Source: Apodemus sylvaticus (lineage: Eukaryota; Chordata; Mammalia; Rodentia; Muridae). Taken from it: a stretch of 64,000 nt of DNA. Under the pieces are notes generated by a model that was not told the DNA's origin, did no database searches, and was given only the letters and a program-made list of their open reading frames with translations. Numbering within the stretch: the first letter of the stretch is position 1; each line of letters opens with the position of its first letter. Shown piece by piece: positions 1-11,306 of the stretch. The position numbers were made by a program, and so were the translations under genes. The DNA is taken from assembly GCF_947179515.1 (NCBI RefSeq), contig NC_067495.1, forward strand, positions 138,972,596 to 139,036,595, in the 5' to 3' direction.

Positions 1-103
1 TGTTAGCACAAGATAGTAACACTTTTGTGTTTTTAATATTATTCAAATAAATGCATAAATAAACAAAAGTGCTATCTATTATGGGTGTTATGAGTGAATA
101 TGT

Positions 104-118
104 GAAATAAATGCTTTT
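104..118. repeat. Target-site duplication, left copy (L1 at 119-1338)
   Basis: GAAATAAATGCTTTT here recurs as GAAATAACTGCTTTT at 1339-1353, one mismatch in 15. The two copies flank the L1 exactly where its A-rich 3' tail and its 5' truncation point lie, as target-primed reverse transcription predicts. Confidence 0.7.
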
Positions 119-223
119 TTTAATACTTTCTTTTTTTATTTGATATATTTTTTATTTACATTTCAAATGATTTCCCCTTTTCTAGCCCCCCACTCCCCAA
201 AAGTCCCGTAAGCCCCCTTTTCT

Positions 224-246
224 CCCCTGTCCTCCCACCCACCCCT
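224..246 (-). other. Predicted G-quadruplex in L1 3'UTR
   Basis: The given strand carries four C runs (4, 3, 3 and 4 bases or more) with loops of 6, 1 and 1 bases; on the L1 sense strand these are G runs. This fits the G3+N1-7 rule. G-rich polypurine tracts in L1 3'UTRs are established; formation here is inferred. Confidence 0.55.
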
Positions 247-377
247 TCCCACTTCCCCGTTCTGGTTTTGCAGAATACTTCTTCACTGAGTCTTTCCAGA
301 ACCAGGGACCACTCCTGCTTTCTTCTTGTACCTCATTTGATGTGTGGATTATGTTTGGGGTATTCCAGTTTTCTAGG

Positions 378-1338
378 TTAATATCCACTTATTAGTGAGT
401 GCATACCATGATTCACCTTTTGAGTCAGGGTTACCTCACTTAGTATGATGTTCTCTAGCTCCATCCATTTGCCTAAGAATTTCATGAACTCATTGTTTCT
501 AATGGCTGAATAGTACTCCATTGTATAGATATACCACATTTTTTGCATCCACTCTTCTGTTGAGGGATACCTGGGTTCTTTCCAGCATCTGGCAATTATA
601 AATAGGGCTGCTATGAACATAGTAGAGCATGTATCCTTATTACATGGTGGGGAATCCTGTGGGTATATGCCCAGGAGTGGTATAGCAGGATCTTCTGGAA
701 GTGAGGTGCCCAGTTTTCAGAGGAACCGCCAGACTGATTTCCAGAGTGGTTGTACCAATTTGCAACCCTACCAGCAGTGGAGGAGTGTTCCTCTTTCTCC
801 ACATCCTCTCCAACACCTGCTGTCTCCTGAATTTTTAATCTTAGCCATTCTGACTGGTGTAAGGTGAAATCTCAGGGTTGTTTTGATTTGCATTTCCCTA
901 ATGACTAATGAAGTTGAGCATTTTTTAAGATGCTTCTCTGCCATCCGAAGTTCTTCAGGTGAGAATTCTTTGTTTAACTCTGTACCCCATTTTTTAATAG
1001 GGTTGTTTGGTTTTCTGGAGTCTAACTTCTTGAGTTCTTTATATATATTGGATATTAGCCCTCTATCTGATGTAGGATTGGTGAAGATCTTTTCACAATT
1101 TGTTGGTTGCCGATTTGTCCTCTTGATGGTGTCCTTTGCCTTACAGAAACTTTGTAATTTTATGAAGTCCCATTTGTCAATTCTTGCTCTTAGAGCATAC
1201 ACTATTGGTGTTCTGTTCAGAAACTTTCTCCCTGTACCGATGTCCTCAAGGGTCTTCCCCAGTTTCTTTTCTATTAGCTTCAGAGTGTCTGGCTTTATGT
1301 GGAGGTCCTTGATCCAATTGGATTTGAGCTTAGTACAA
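378..1338 (-). pseudogene. L1 ORF2 C-terminal fragment (broken)
   Basis: This is the C-terminal part of the L1 ORF2 protein, downstream of the reverse-transcriptase domain. It includes the Cys/His-containing segment (readable as RCWRGCGERGTLLHCW near 770-815). Breaks: a TAG replaces a Trp codon at 768-770 (TGG to TAG relative to the copy at 42.3 kb), and a TGA lies at 717-719. The frame then continues without shift to the natural stop at 378-380. The TGA is also present in the young copy at 42371-42373, whereas older copies carry an Arg codon there. No function is expected. Confidence 0.9.
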
Positions 1339-1353
1339 GAAATAACTGCTTTT
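1339..1353. repeat. Target-site duplication, right copy (L1 at 119-1338)
   Basis: GAAATAACTGCTTTT, partner of 104-118, lies directly at the 5' truncation point of the L1. Confidence 0.7.
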
Positions 1354-1820
1354 TAAAAATATCTTTTATCTGTTGAAGAATTTCATATGTGAACACTGTA
1401 TATATATCATTTCTAGTCCTAGTTCTTTCCCCATGTCAACAGATGCTGTGCTCCAGTGTATGAAGTATTCATAGATTCTGGAAGAGAACCTTCTACTGTC
1501 AATTTGAGAAACCAATATGATTTATATTTGTATTCTATATAGTTATTCTTATACATACAGATAAATAACTTCCTTTTATCTTATAAAATTTACTTTACAT
1601 CATTTATTTTTGTTATTACATATTATCATATTATTACAGAATATGAATTATTCATTTTATTTTACTGGACTTTTAATTGAGTAAATTATGCTCTTTTACA
1701 TTTACCTATTTAAATTAAATAACTATTTCATATACCCTTCTGATAAATTTTGTAGAAATTATGCAATGATTTTCTCTTTGAATTGAAAGAACAATCTAGA
1801 TGAAATGTTCTTTTTGAGTA
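1354..1820. other. AT-rich sequence without recognised features
   Basis: I see no coding pattern, SINE or LINE signature and no long repeat here. Confidence 0.6.
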
Positions 1821-2400
1821 TTTCATGCATGAGTACCATATCAGCTCTTCCCTCTCAATTCTCCACCCCTCCCATATGTCCCTACCCCATTTTATTTCAA
1901 ATTCATGACCTCCTTTTCCTTACTTGTTATTTATGTACATACATATTTGCATATTTATAAATACAACCTGCTTAGTTCCTTTAGTGTTATTGTTATATAA
2001 CTATATTTAGTATTGACCACTTGACAATTGATCATCTATCAGGGGCTCATTTATAAAGAAGACTGGTTCTCTTTCTCAGCAGACATTAAGTACCTGCAGC
2101 TGCATCTTCAGAGGAGATCATGAGAGATCTTCCTTCTTTCATCCACATTAGAATGCCAGCAGTTATTGTCATTGTGTGCGTCTGATTTCAGAAACCATAC
2201 TGTTGAGATTTTGTGACTGCACTCTTCTCTTCATATATAGAAGACACTATCTTGTCACACAGATTATGATCCTCTGGCTCTTACTATTATTCCCCACTCT
2301 CTTTAGCAATGTTCACTGTGACGTAGGTATAGGGTTGTAGTGTAGATGTATCAGTTGTGATTCATACTGCACGGACAGTAGGAGGAGGACAACTCTTAAC
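1821..2400 (-). mobile_element. Decayed old murine L1 3'UTR fragment
   Basis: The order of diagnostic phrases (a C-rich block near 1850-1890, 'caaattcatgacctc', 'aaatacaacctgcttag', then 'gatcctctggctctta' near 2270 and 'tagatgtatcagtt' near 2345) follows an old murine L1 3'UTR read in reverse. The relatives at 18001-18335 and 26371-27060 show the same order. Strongly diverged; subfamily not assigned. Confidence 0.5.
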
Positions 2401-2528
2401 TATAACTATATTTTTATATTTGGCTCATCCAAATAAATATTCATTTCTTATTATTTATTACATAAAATATGTCAGTTGAACTCAGAATATAAAAAGATTC
2501 AACATTAGATTTTTTATTACCATGCTGA

Positions 2529-2592
2529 AAATGGAATACAGGCCTGTTCATACTAGACAGTTGCTATACCACTGTGCTACAACTCCACATTT
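2529..2592 (-). mobile_element. Remnant of a B4/ID-type SINE
   Basis: The stretch reading 'gcctgttcatactagacagttg' followed by 'taccactgtgctacaactcca' is the reverse complement of the tRNA-like head of ID/B4 SINEs (box A and B region, degraded). Short and diverged, so only moderately certain. Confidence 0.4.
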
Positions 2593-5500
2593 AAAATTCA
2601 GTGCATAGTAAAAGTTAACTTCAAATACATCAATATTCAATTGCAATAAGGAGACTTGCTTCAAGCTTTCAACTATAAGAGAAATGAATTTCTTCTAAAC
2701 TGCAGGGCAATAATCATACTGTATCCTCCAATAGATGCCACTAGCTAAATTAAATAGAATATATCCACTGTTAGTAATGACATTTTCCTATTCATGAGGC
2801 AGAATACATATCTAAGGACCAATCTGAGTTCATCAATGCAGGCTAAAGATCAATGAATTAAAGTAATTAGAGTAGCTACAAGATGACCCAAGATGTCAGG
2901 AAAAGACTGAGTGATATTTTGATTAAGCTGTGAATTAATAAGATCTTCCCTTCTATTACTTTAAATGGTCATAGTTTCTTGTTTAAAGAGCTTATTCAAG
3001 TTAAGGATGAGTTGTGTTTCATGGTTCCTGAACCTTAGCTCACAAGCAATTAACTTACATTGAAAAGAAAAAAAAAAAAACAGAATTGATTAATTTGCTC
3101 AGCGGCCAACAATGTGACAATTTCTTGAGTCTTTGAGAAAGGAACTGGTTTACAGTCAGTTTAGAATGTATTTCTCAGTTTTCATGAGAACTACTTGATT
3201 TTGGTTTATACTTGAACAACCCCTTTCCAGAAACTTGTGGTCTGTGTGTATAATGTTTGCTAAGTTATTTATTACACAGAGGGGAAGAATGATATCAGAG
3301 CATGAATGCTTATTTTTTAATAAAATTAATTTATTTGTGAAAATCGGGTCATTAATACAAAATAAAAAGTGGCCATTTCCCCATTGTCTTAGGCATACAT
3401 GAAGAATTCCCATCGCTGATTGCAGTTAGTATACTCTGTTCTCACATGAAAAGTGTGTGAATCATTACCCATTCTCAATTTCAGTTCTCTAGAACTCTGA
3501 GGACACTATTTTTGACACTATTTTTATTCCTATGCTCTTGCTTTCACACATATTAATGGCTTCTTTGTCTATAGACACCTACTTTTATTACAACATGCCT
3601 TACCATGTATATCTCACCTCATCTCTCTAAAAGACACATTTTTATGTACTAGGGATGAATGGATTTGTAGCTCTCTCTATAGGAATAGGTAAGGTTTTTC
3701 TTTTTTTCCCCAGAAGATTCTGACAGTCTAAATAAAGGGATTAGATTTTAGAGCTATTGATCCTTGGAAAGCTAGAATTCAGGTCCCTCTTATTCCTTTG
3801 AGAATACTGCTTTATATACTCAAGTTTACATTTTCTGTTTTATTTAATGAGTGCATTTATTAAGTATACAATTGCAGATATTTATTATTTGGTTTCATTT
3901 AGATAATAACCCATCTCTTAGTACCATATATTATGTAGATGAGTATATATATATAAATTAGAACTGGCATCCCATGAGTTTGGAGGAGGCAGTGGGAGTG
4001 AGAAAAATGATCTAACTGAATTTTAAATATTATTTTCAAAGGTAAAATGTTTATATCACAGGAGTAATAAACCTCTGTTTTGGCTGTTTAGAATGAATTA
4101 TATATATAAAAATCTGACTGATCCTATGAGGTGCCCCCTAAGTTTCAAAGTAGAATCTAAAATGTTTTTTCCTTTCAAATATCCAGAAGAGTTAACACCT
4201 GATTCATATCTCTGGCCTTACAAATTTTAAGAAATACCAAGTTTGAATCATTATGCTTTCTTTTGCATTTTCCTGTTAAAATCAAATTTGATCTGAGAAG
4301 GTATTGTTTAATTTATGCTTGTAAAGAATGAATACTACCTGATAGTAAATGCATCTATCCTTATTAAAACAATGTTTTTCTTTGTTTTAAAGGAAATTTA
4401 TATGTTGTTGCTTGCTTCTTTGTTCTTCATTACATTCTATAACAAATGGTCAGACAGGGATCTGTGGCTATCCTCAAGGTGGACCTGTAATATTGAACAA
4501 GAAGAGCATCCTTTATAGAAAGGGTTGGTGATGAGCTGTGATTTAAGGGTTTTATGTAGTCACGGTACAATGCTGGATGTCCTACAGAAGTAATTATATT
4601 AGGCAGGTTTTGTTCATTCTAACAATGTGGAGAATAAGCTAAGTATTATTTTCAGTATAATACTGTTATATTTTGTAATACAGTTTTCATCTGAGCTATT
4701 ATTAATTATATTGGTGCTTAAGGCCACAAGAAATAATTAACAATCTTTGTAAGTGGGAAAAGACATTCTATATGCCTGAATTTCTGCCAATTCATTTGGC
4801 AGCAGTGGAACTAATTCTAAACATGGGCAATCCAATGACTAAATGCATAAAGCAAGTTAATGATTTTAGCCAGAATTTCTTTTGACTCTATTTTAGACAT
4901 GGATGACAAAGATCACTAGAGCCTTACATCATTAGGTTGCCAAATGTGTAGAATCTTAATTTTCATAAAACTATATAAGAAGTGTCTGAGAACAAATAGG
5001 CATTTTCCCCCTCTGGGGGAGGAGGTGTATTCTCTTCATCAAATTGGAAGACATATTCACTAAGTACTTCAGGTTGGAGTACCTACAAAGTGAAAAAGAA
5101 AATATTTTTATCACAAAGTCTCTGGCTTTTTCTCAGTGTTGCATCCTACCTACCCTCACTCTATATAAGAGAGAGTATTTTTCATTCTTTCCTTGAGGGT
5201 GGAAGAATGCTGCAGTTAAAAGTATTGGGTAAGAGAAAGACACACTCAGAGTACAACTACATTTTTCTTCTTATTAACTCTATTATCTAGGTGACTTATT
5301 TATTGATACTACCCACTTATTCCAATTTGCTTATGTCAGTTAAGTTTTAGTCTATGCATATAATTAGTAACCACAAAAGACAGAGAACTCCCCTGTCAAG
5401 TTATATGAGTATCCATTAAATAAATGCTCATAAAGTCCTATTTTCTCCATTTCTTTAACTTGTCTAAACTTTAGCATGCTGCAGCACAAATCCCTTAACC

Positions 5501-5732
5501 TATATAGAGTAGTCTGCAATACTTATATTCAGAAATTACCTGTCCTCTTTAGGCTAGTACACCATTCTCCCTGTCATTATAAGTTATTTGCCAATTATTC
5601 ATCTTCAGATCAGTTCTAGTTTATATGAAAGGAACTCCTTATTAATTTTGTTCTTATCTTAAAGCTCTGTGACATCAGTGCATCAGGTACTTAAAAATAA
5701 TATTTCAGCAACCATAGAAATTTTGTTATTGA
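2593..5732. other. AT-rich intergenic sequence, no gene recognised
   Basis: Only short ORFs typical of AT-rich DNA occur. There are A-runs (3068-3080) and short TA tracts (3946-3956, 4100-4108). No splice-linked exons, tRNA-like folds or repeat families were recognised. Confidence 0.6.
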
Positions 5733-5747
5733 GATTCTGTCTGCTTC
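5733..5747. repeat. Target-site duplication, left copy (L1 at 5748-11291)
   Basis: GATTCTGTCTGCTTC is repeated without mismatch at 11292-11306, 5.54 kb away. It marks both ends of the L1. Confidence 0.9.
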
Positions 5748-6271
5748 ATTTTTATTTTATTAGATATTTGCTTTATTTATATTTCAAATGGTATCCCCTT
5801 TCCTTGCTCCCCCTCTGAAAACTCCCTATCCCATCCTCCCTCCTCCTGCTTAATAACCCCCCTCCCAATACCAAAGACCCAGTATTCCTCTACTCTGGGG
5901 CATGGAGCCTTCATAGACAAAGGTTCTCTCCTCTCATTGATGTATGAAAAGGCCATCTTCTGCTACACATGAAGCTGGATCCATGGGTCCTTCCATGCAT
6001 AATCTTTGGTTTATTATAGTCCTTGGGAGCTCTGGGGGTACTGGGTGGTTCATATTATTGTTTCTCCTACTAGACTGCAAACCTCTTCATATACTTGGGT
6101 TCTTCTCTAGCTCCTATGTTGGGAAACCTGTACTCAGTCTATTGGTTGGCTATAAGACCTGGGCATTTTGATCCACCTTCTAAGAACAATCAAAGTATAC
6201 ACACTTTCTTCTTCTTTCTTCTTGAGCTTCATGTGGTCTGTGAGTTGTATCTTGCATATTCTGAGCTTTGG

Positions 6272-9200
6272 GGATAATATCTACTCCTCAGTGAGTGCAT
6301 ACCATCTGTGTTTTTTTGAGATTGGGTTGCCTCATTCAGGATGATATTTTCTACTCCCATCCATTTGCCAAAGAATTTTATGAATTCATTGTTCATAATA
6401 GCTGTGTAGTAGTCCACTGTGTATCCATTCCTCTGGTGAGGGGCATCTGGATACTTTCCAGCTTCTGGCTATTATAAATAAGGCAGCTATGAACATAGTA
6501 AAGCATATGTCCTTATTGTATATTGGAGTATCTTCTGGGCATATGTCCAGGAGTGGTATAGCTGTACTATGTCCAATTTTCTGAGGAACTGTCAAATTGT
6601 TTTTCAGAGTGGTTGTACCAGATTGCAATCCCACCAGCAATGGAGAAGTGTTCCTCCTTCTCTACATCCTCTCCAGCATCTGCTGTCACCTGAGTTTTTG
6701 ATCTTATCCATTCTGACTGTTGTGAGGTAGAATCTCAGGGTGATGTTGATTTGCATTTCCCTGAAGATTAAGGATGTTGAACATTTCTTTAGGTGCTTCT
6801 CAGCCATTTGATATTCCTCAGTTAAAAATTCTTTGTTCAACTTTGTGCCCCATTTTTAATAGGGTTATTTGGTTCTCTGTAGTCTACCTTCTTGAGTTCA
6901 TTCTATATATTGGATATTAGCCCTCTGTTGGATATGGGGTTGGTAAAGAACTTTTCCCAGACTGTTGGTTGTCATTTTGTCCTATTGACAGTGTCCTTTG
7001 CCTTACAGAAGCTTTGTAATTTTATGAGATCCCATTTGTCAATTCTTGGTCTTAGAGCATAAGCTATTGGTGTTCTGTTCAGGAAAATTTCCCCTGTGCC
7101 CATGTGCTCCAAGTTCTTCCCCCCTTTCTCTTTTATTAGATTCAGTGTATCTGGTTTTATGTGGAGGTCCTTGATCCACTTGGACTTGAACATTGTTCAG
7201 GGACATTAGAATGGGTCAATTTGCATTCTTATACATGTTGACTGACAATTGAATCAGCATCATTTGTTGAAAATGCTTTCTTTTTTCCACTGGATTGTTT
7301 TAGCTACTTTTTCAAAGATAAAGTGACCATGATTGTCTGGGTTCATGTCTGGGTCTTCAATTCTTTACATTGATCTACCTGCCTGTCATTGTACCAATAC
7401 TATTAAGTTTTTATCACTATTGTTCTGTCGTATTTTTAGGTTAGGTATGGTGAGTCCACCAGAGGTTCTTGTATTGTTGAGAATAATTTTGCTGTCCTGG
7501 GTTTTCTGTTATTCCAGATATGTTTGGAAATTTATCTTTCTAACTCTATGAAGAATTGAGTTGGAATTTTGATGGTGATTGCATTGAATCTGTAGATTGC
7601 TTTAGGCCAGATGGCCATTTTTACTATATTAATCCTGCCAATCCATGAGCATGGGAGATCTTTTCATCTTTTGAGATCTTCTTCAATTTCTTTGTTCAGA
7701 GAGTTGAAGTTTTTGTCATACAGGTCTTTCACTTGCTTGGATAGAGTCATGCCAAGGTATTTTATATTATTTGTGTCTATTGTGAAGGGTGTCATTTCCC
7801 TAAATTCTTTCTCAGCCTCTTTCTCCTTTGAATATAGGAAGACTACTGATCTGTTTGAGTAAAGTTCATATCCAGCCACTTTGCTGAAGTTGTTTTACAG
7901 GTTTAGGAGTTCTCTGGTGGAATTTTTGGGGTCACTTAAGTATTAAATCATACCATTTCTTAATAGTGATACTTTGACTTCTTCCTTTCCAATTTTTATC
8001 CCTTTAACCTCATTCTGTTGTCTAATTGCTCTGGATAGTACTTTGAGTAATATGTTGAATAGATAGGGAGAGAGAGGGCAGCCTTGCCTAGTCCCTGATT
8101 TTAGTGGGATTGCTTCAAGTTTCTCTCCATTTAGTTTGATATTGGTCACTGGTTTGATGTATATTGCTTTTATATATGTAGGTATTGGCTTTGCCATCCT
8201 GATCTTTCCAAGACTGTTAACATGAAAGGATGCTGAATTTTGTCAAATCATTTTTCAATATCTAATGACATGACCATGTGGATTTTTTCTTTGAGTTTGT
8301 TTATGTAGTGGAATACATTGATGGATTTCCATATGTTGAACAATCCTTGAATCCCTGGAATGAAGCCTACTTGATCAAATTGAATGATTGTTTTGATGTG
8401 TTCTTGGATTCTGTTGGCAAGAATTTTGAGTATTTTTGCACTGATATTCATAAGGGAAATTGGTCTAAAATTTTCTTTCTTGGTTGGATCTTTGTGTGGT
8501 TTTGGTATCAGCATAATTGTGGCTTCATAGAATGAATTCAGTAATGTTCCTTCTGTTTCTATTTTGTGGAATAGTTTGAAGAGTATTGGTATTAGGTCTT
8601 CTTTGAAGGTCTGATAGACTCTGCATTAAACCTATCTGGCTTTTGTTGGATGGGAGAGTATTAATGATGGCTTTTATTTCTTTAGGGGTTATGGGATTGT
8701 TTAGATCATTTATCTGATCCTAATTTTACTTTGGTGTCTGGTAACTGTCTAGAAAATTGCCCACTTCTTCTAGATTTTCCAGTTTTGTTGAATATAGGCT
8801 TTTGTAGTAGGATCTTATATATATATTTGGATTTCCTCAGTATCTATTGATATGTCTCCTTTTTCACTTCTGATTTTGGTGATTTGGATACTGTCTCTGC
8901 GCCCTCTGGTTAGTTTTGGTAAGGGTGTATCTACTTTGTTGTTTTGTTTTGTTTTGTTTTGTTTTGTTTTGTTTTGTTTTCATAGAATCAGCTCCAGGTT
9001 TGGTTCATCCTTTGTATAGTTCCCTTTGTTCCTATTTGGTTGATTTCAGCCCTGAGTTTGATTATTTCCTGCTGTCTATTCCTCTTTAGTATATTTGCTT
9101 CTTTTTGTTATAGGACCTTCAGATGTGCAGTCAAGGTGCTAGCGTATGCTCTTTCCAGTTTCTCTTTGGGGGCACTTAAATCTGAGTATTTCCCTTAGCA

Positions 9201-9885
9201 CTGCTTTCATTTTGTCCCATAAGTTTCAGTATGTTATGCCTTCATTTTTGTTCATTTCTAAAAAGTCTTTTATTTCTTTCTTCATTTCTTCTTTATCCAA
9301 GTTATTGTTCAATAGAATGTTGTTCAGTTTCTACATGTATTTGGGACTTCTGTTGTTTTTGTTGTTACTGAAGACCAGTCTTAGTTTATGGTGATCTGAC
9401 AGCATGCATGGGGATGATTTTAATCTTCTCATATCTGTTCAGGTCTGTTTTGTGACACAGTACATGGTCAATTTTGGAGGAGGTACTGTGAGGTGCTGAG
9501 AAGAAGGTATTTTCTGTAGTTTTAGGATAAGATATTCTATAGATATCTGTTAAATCCATTTGGTTCATAACTTCTGTTAGTTTCAGTGTATCTTTGTTTA
9601 ATTTCCGTTTCCATGATCGGAACATTAATGAGAGTGGAGTGTTAAAGTTTCCCACTATTATTGTGTGAGGTGCAATGTGTGCTTTAAGCTTTAGTAAAGT
9701 ATCTATTATGAATATGTGTACCCTTGCATTTGAAGCATAGGTGTTAAGAACTGAGAGTTCATCTTGGAAGATTTTTCCTTTGATGATTATGAAGTGTCCT
9801 TCCATATCTTTTTTGTTTACTTTGGGTACAAAGTCAATTTTTTTGATATTAGAATGGCAACACCAGTTTGCTTCTTGGGGCCATT
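6272..9885 (-). pseudogene. L1 ORF2 (endonuclease/reverse transcriptase), heavily mutated
   Basis: Recognisable blocks on the minus strand are the endonuclease domain (9386-9805, with VGNFNTPLS where L1s carry Asp in the GDFN motif, and IDHVLCHK near its end), the reverse-transcriptase region (8514 to about 7900, including SGTRQGCPLSPYLFN) and the C-terminal Cys region (6604-6840, RCWRGCREGGTLLHCWWDC). The Asp-to-Asn change would remove a catalytic residue of the endonuclease. Reading frames shift several times between blocks, and a GTTTT expansion interrupts the segment at 8941-8980. The N-terminal part of the endonuclease is missing because of the deletion joining it to ORF1. A fossil without expected activity. 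Confidence 0.9.
8941..8980. repeat. (GTTTT)8 microsatellite inside L1 ORF2
   Basis: Eight perfect copies of GTTTT (40 bp) interrupt the L1 ORF2 segment. The flanking L1 text ('ctactttgttg' and 'atcagctccaggtttggtt') is otherwise continuous, so the array expanded inside the element. Confidence 0.9.
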
Positions 9886-10850
9886 TGCTTTGGAAATATC
9901 ATTCCAAGGGCTGTATTTGTGGAAAGATACTGTGTAAATTTATTTTTTTCATGGAATACCTTGTTTTCTCCATCTGTGGTAATTGAGAGTTTTGCTGGGT
10001 ATAGTAGCCTGGGTTGGCATGTATGTTCCCTTAGGGTCTGTATCACATCTGTCTATAATCTTCTGGCCTTCATAGTCTCTGGTGTAATTCTGATATGCTT
10101 GTCTTTATATGGTACTTGACTTATTTATCTCACTGCTTTTAATATTCTTTCTTTGTTTAGTGCATTTAGTGTTTTGATCATTATATAATGGGAGGAATTT
10201 CTATTCTGGTATCTTTTTGGAGTTCTGTAGGTTTCTTGTATGTTCATGGGCATCTCTTTCTTTAGGTTAGGGAAGTTTTCTTCTATAATGTTGAAGACGT
10301 TTACAGACCCTTTAAGCTGGAAATTTTTGCTCTCTTCTATACCTATAATCATTAGGTTTGGTCTTCTCATTGTGTCCTGTATTTCCTGGACGTTTTGGGT
10401 CAGGAGCTTTTTGCATTTTGCATTTTCTTTGACTGTTATGTTAATGTTATCTGCTGTATCTTCTGCACCTGAGATTCTTTCTTCTATCTCTTGTATTCTG
10501 TTGTTGATGCTAGTATCTATGACTCCTGAATTCTTCTGTAGGTTTTCTATCTCCAGAGTTGTTTCCCTTTGTGATTTCTTTATTGTTTCTACTTCCATTT
10601 TTAGACATTGTATGTTTTTGTTCAGTTCCTTCACCTGTTGGGTTGGGTTTTTCTGTATTTCTTTAAAGGAGTTATTTATGTCCTTCTTGAAATCCTGAAT
10701 CAGCATCATGAGCTGTGATTTTGAATCCAAATCTTGCTTTTCTGGTGTGTTGGGGTATCCAGGACTTGCTCTTGTGGGAGAACTTGGTTTTGATGGTGCC
10801 AAGTGGCCTTGATTTCTGTTGGTTACATTCTTGAGTTTCCCTTTTGCCAT
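9886..10850 (-). pseudogene. L1 ORF1 (RNA-binding chaperone), truncated and shifted
   Basis: The ORF1 start is taken as the Met of MAKGKLKN at 10850, from family resemblance of the N-terminus. The frame runs to a stop at 10125 (241 codons), and the C-terminal part continues in another frame at 9886-10046 (IQTLREHTCQPRLLYPAKLS). Residues about 45-150 are rich in Glu, Lys, Leu and Ile in heptads, as expected for the ORF1 coiled coil; PNLMIIGIEES marks the RRM-like domain. The last part of ORF1 is missing because of the junction near 9885. The reading frame also stays open 87 codons upstream of the Met, to 11111, through the 5'UTR. Confidence 0.88.
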
Positions 10851-10961
10851 CTGGTTATCTCTGGTGTTGGTCCCATGATCTCTGGCTGGACCTTGTCCCC
10901 CTGTGGGCCGGCAAGCATGTCTCAGCACTTCTGGGAGACTAACTCTCCCATAGCCCAGAGG

Positions 10962-11291
10962 GCTCAGCCCAGCTCCTGGGTGCAGATGGAGTCTGGAAGT
11001 ACTCTGTCCCAGCTGCTCTGCCACTCCTGAGTTCCCTATGCTCCTGGATATACCTGCCTTGCACAGTGACCAGAGAGAAATGGTGGTCTCACCTCCAAAC
11101 TTGGGAGTCAAAGCACTCCCTGGAGACCAGTTCTACCATGGCAGGACTGGTGAGTACACAGATGGCTGTGGAAAAGCCCAGCTCTTGGGTGCAGATGGAG
11201 CCTGGGAGGACACTGTCCCAGCTGCTCTGCAGCTTCTTTGCTCCCTATGCTCCTAGCTGTATCTGCCTTGCACAGTGACTGGAGAGAAAAT
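10962..11291 (-). promoter_or_regulatory. L1 5'UTR with tandem monomers (former promoter)
   Basis: Two related blocks are offset by 209 bp. 'gggtgcagatggag' followed by 'ctgtcccagctgctctgc' and 'tgccttgcacagtgac' occurs at 10978-11080 and again at 11187-11281. Murine L1 promoters are built of monomers of about 200 bp, so this is read as a promoter array, cut at the insertion junction. It is GC-richer than its surroundings. Present-day activity is unknown. Confidence 0.7.
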
Positions 11292-11306
11292 GATTCTGTC
11301 TGCTTC
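11292..11306. repeat. Target-site duplication, right copy (L1 at 5748-11291)
   Basis: Exact second copy of GATTCTGTCTGCTTC at the 5' end of the L1 (minus-strand sense). Confidence 0.9.

Larger units (their letters stand above)
119..1338 (-). mobile_element. Young 5'-truncated rat-type L1 (LINE-1), ORF2 3' part plus 3'UTR
   Basis: On the minus strand this reads as the last third of L1 ORF2, then a short 3'UTR and an A-rich tail (T-rich at 119-140 on the given strand). The 80 C-terminal ORF2 residues (378-620) match those of the L1 at 40093-42971 at 78 of 80 positions, so both belong to one recent subfamily. The element is truncated at its 5' end after the region meaning 'tagtacaag' and is flanked by a 15-bp TSD. 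It cannot move by itself because most of ORF2, all of ORF1 and the promoter are missing. The subfamily name is not assigned. Confidence 0.95.
5748..11291 (-). mobile_element. Near full-length older L1 (Lx-like), minus strand
   Basis: The exact 15-bp TSD fixes the limits. From 5' to 3' on the minus strand it holds tandem 5'UTR monomers (to 11291), ORF1 (from ATG at 10850), a junction near 9885 that joins the ORF1 C-terminal region to the ORF2 endonuclease domain, the remaining ORF2 (to about 6272) and a long 3'UTR of about 0.5 kb ending in a T-rich (A-tail) block at 5748-5775. The long 3'UTR type sets it apart from the young L1 copies here and suggests an older Lx-type family. ORF2 is broken by many stops and shifts, so the copy is dead. 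Confidence 0.93.
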
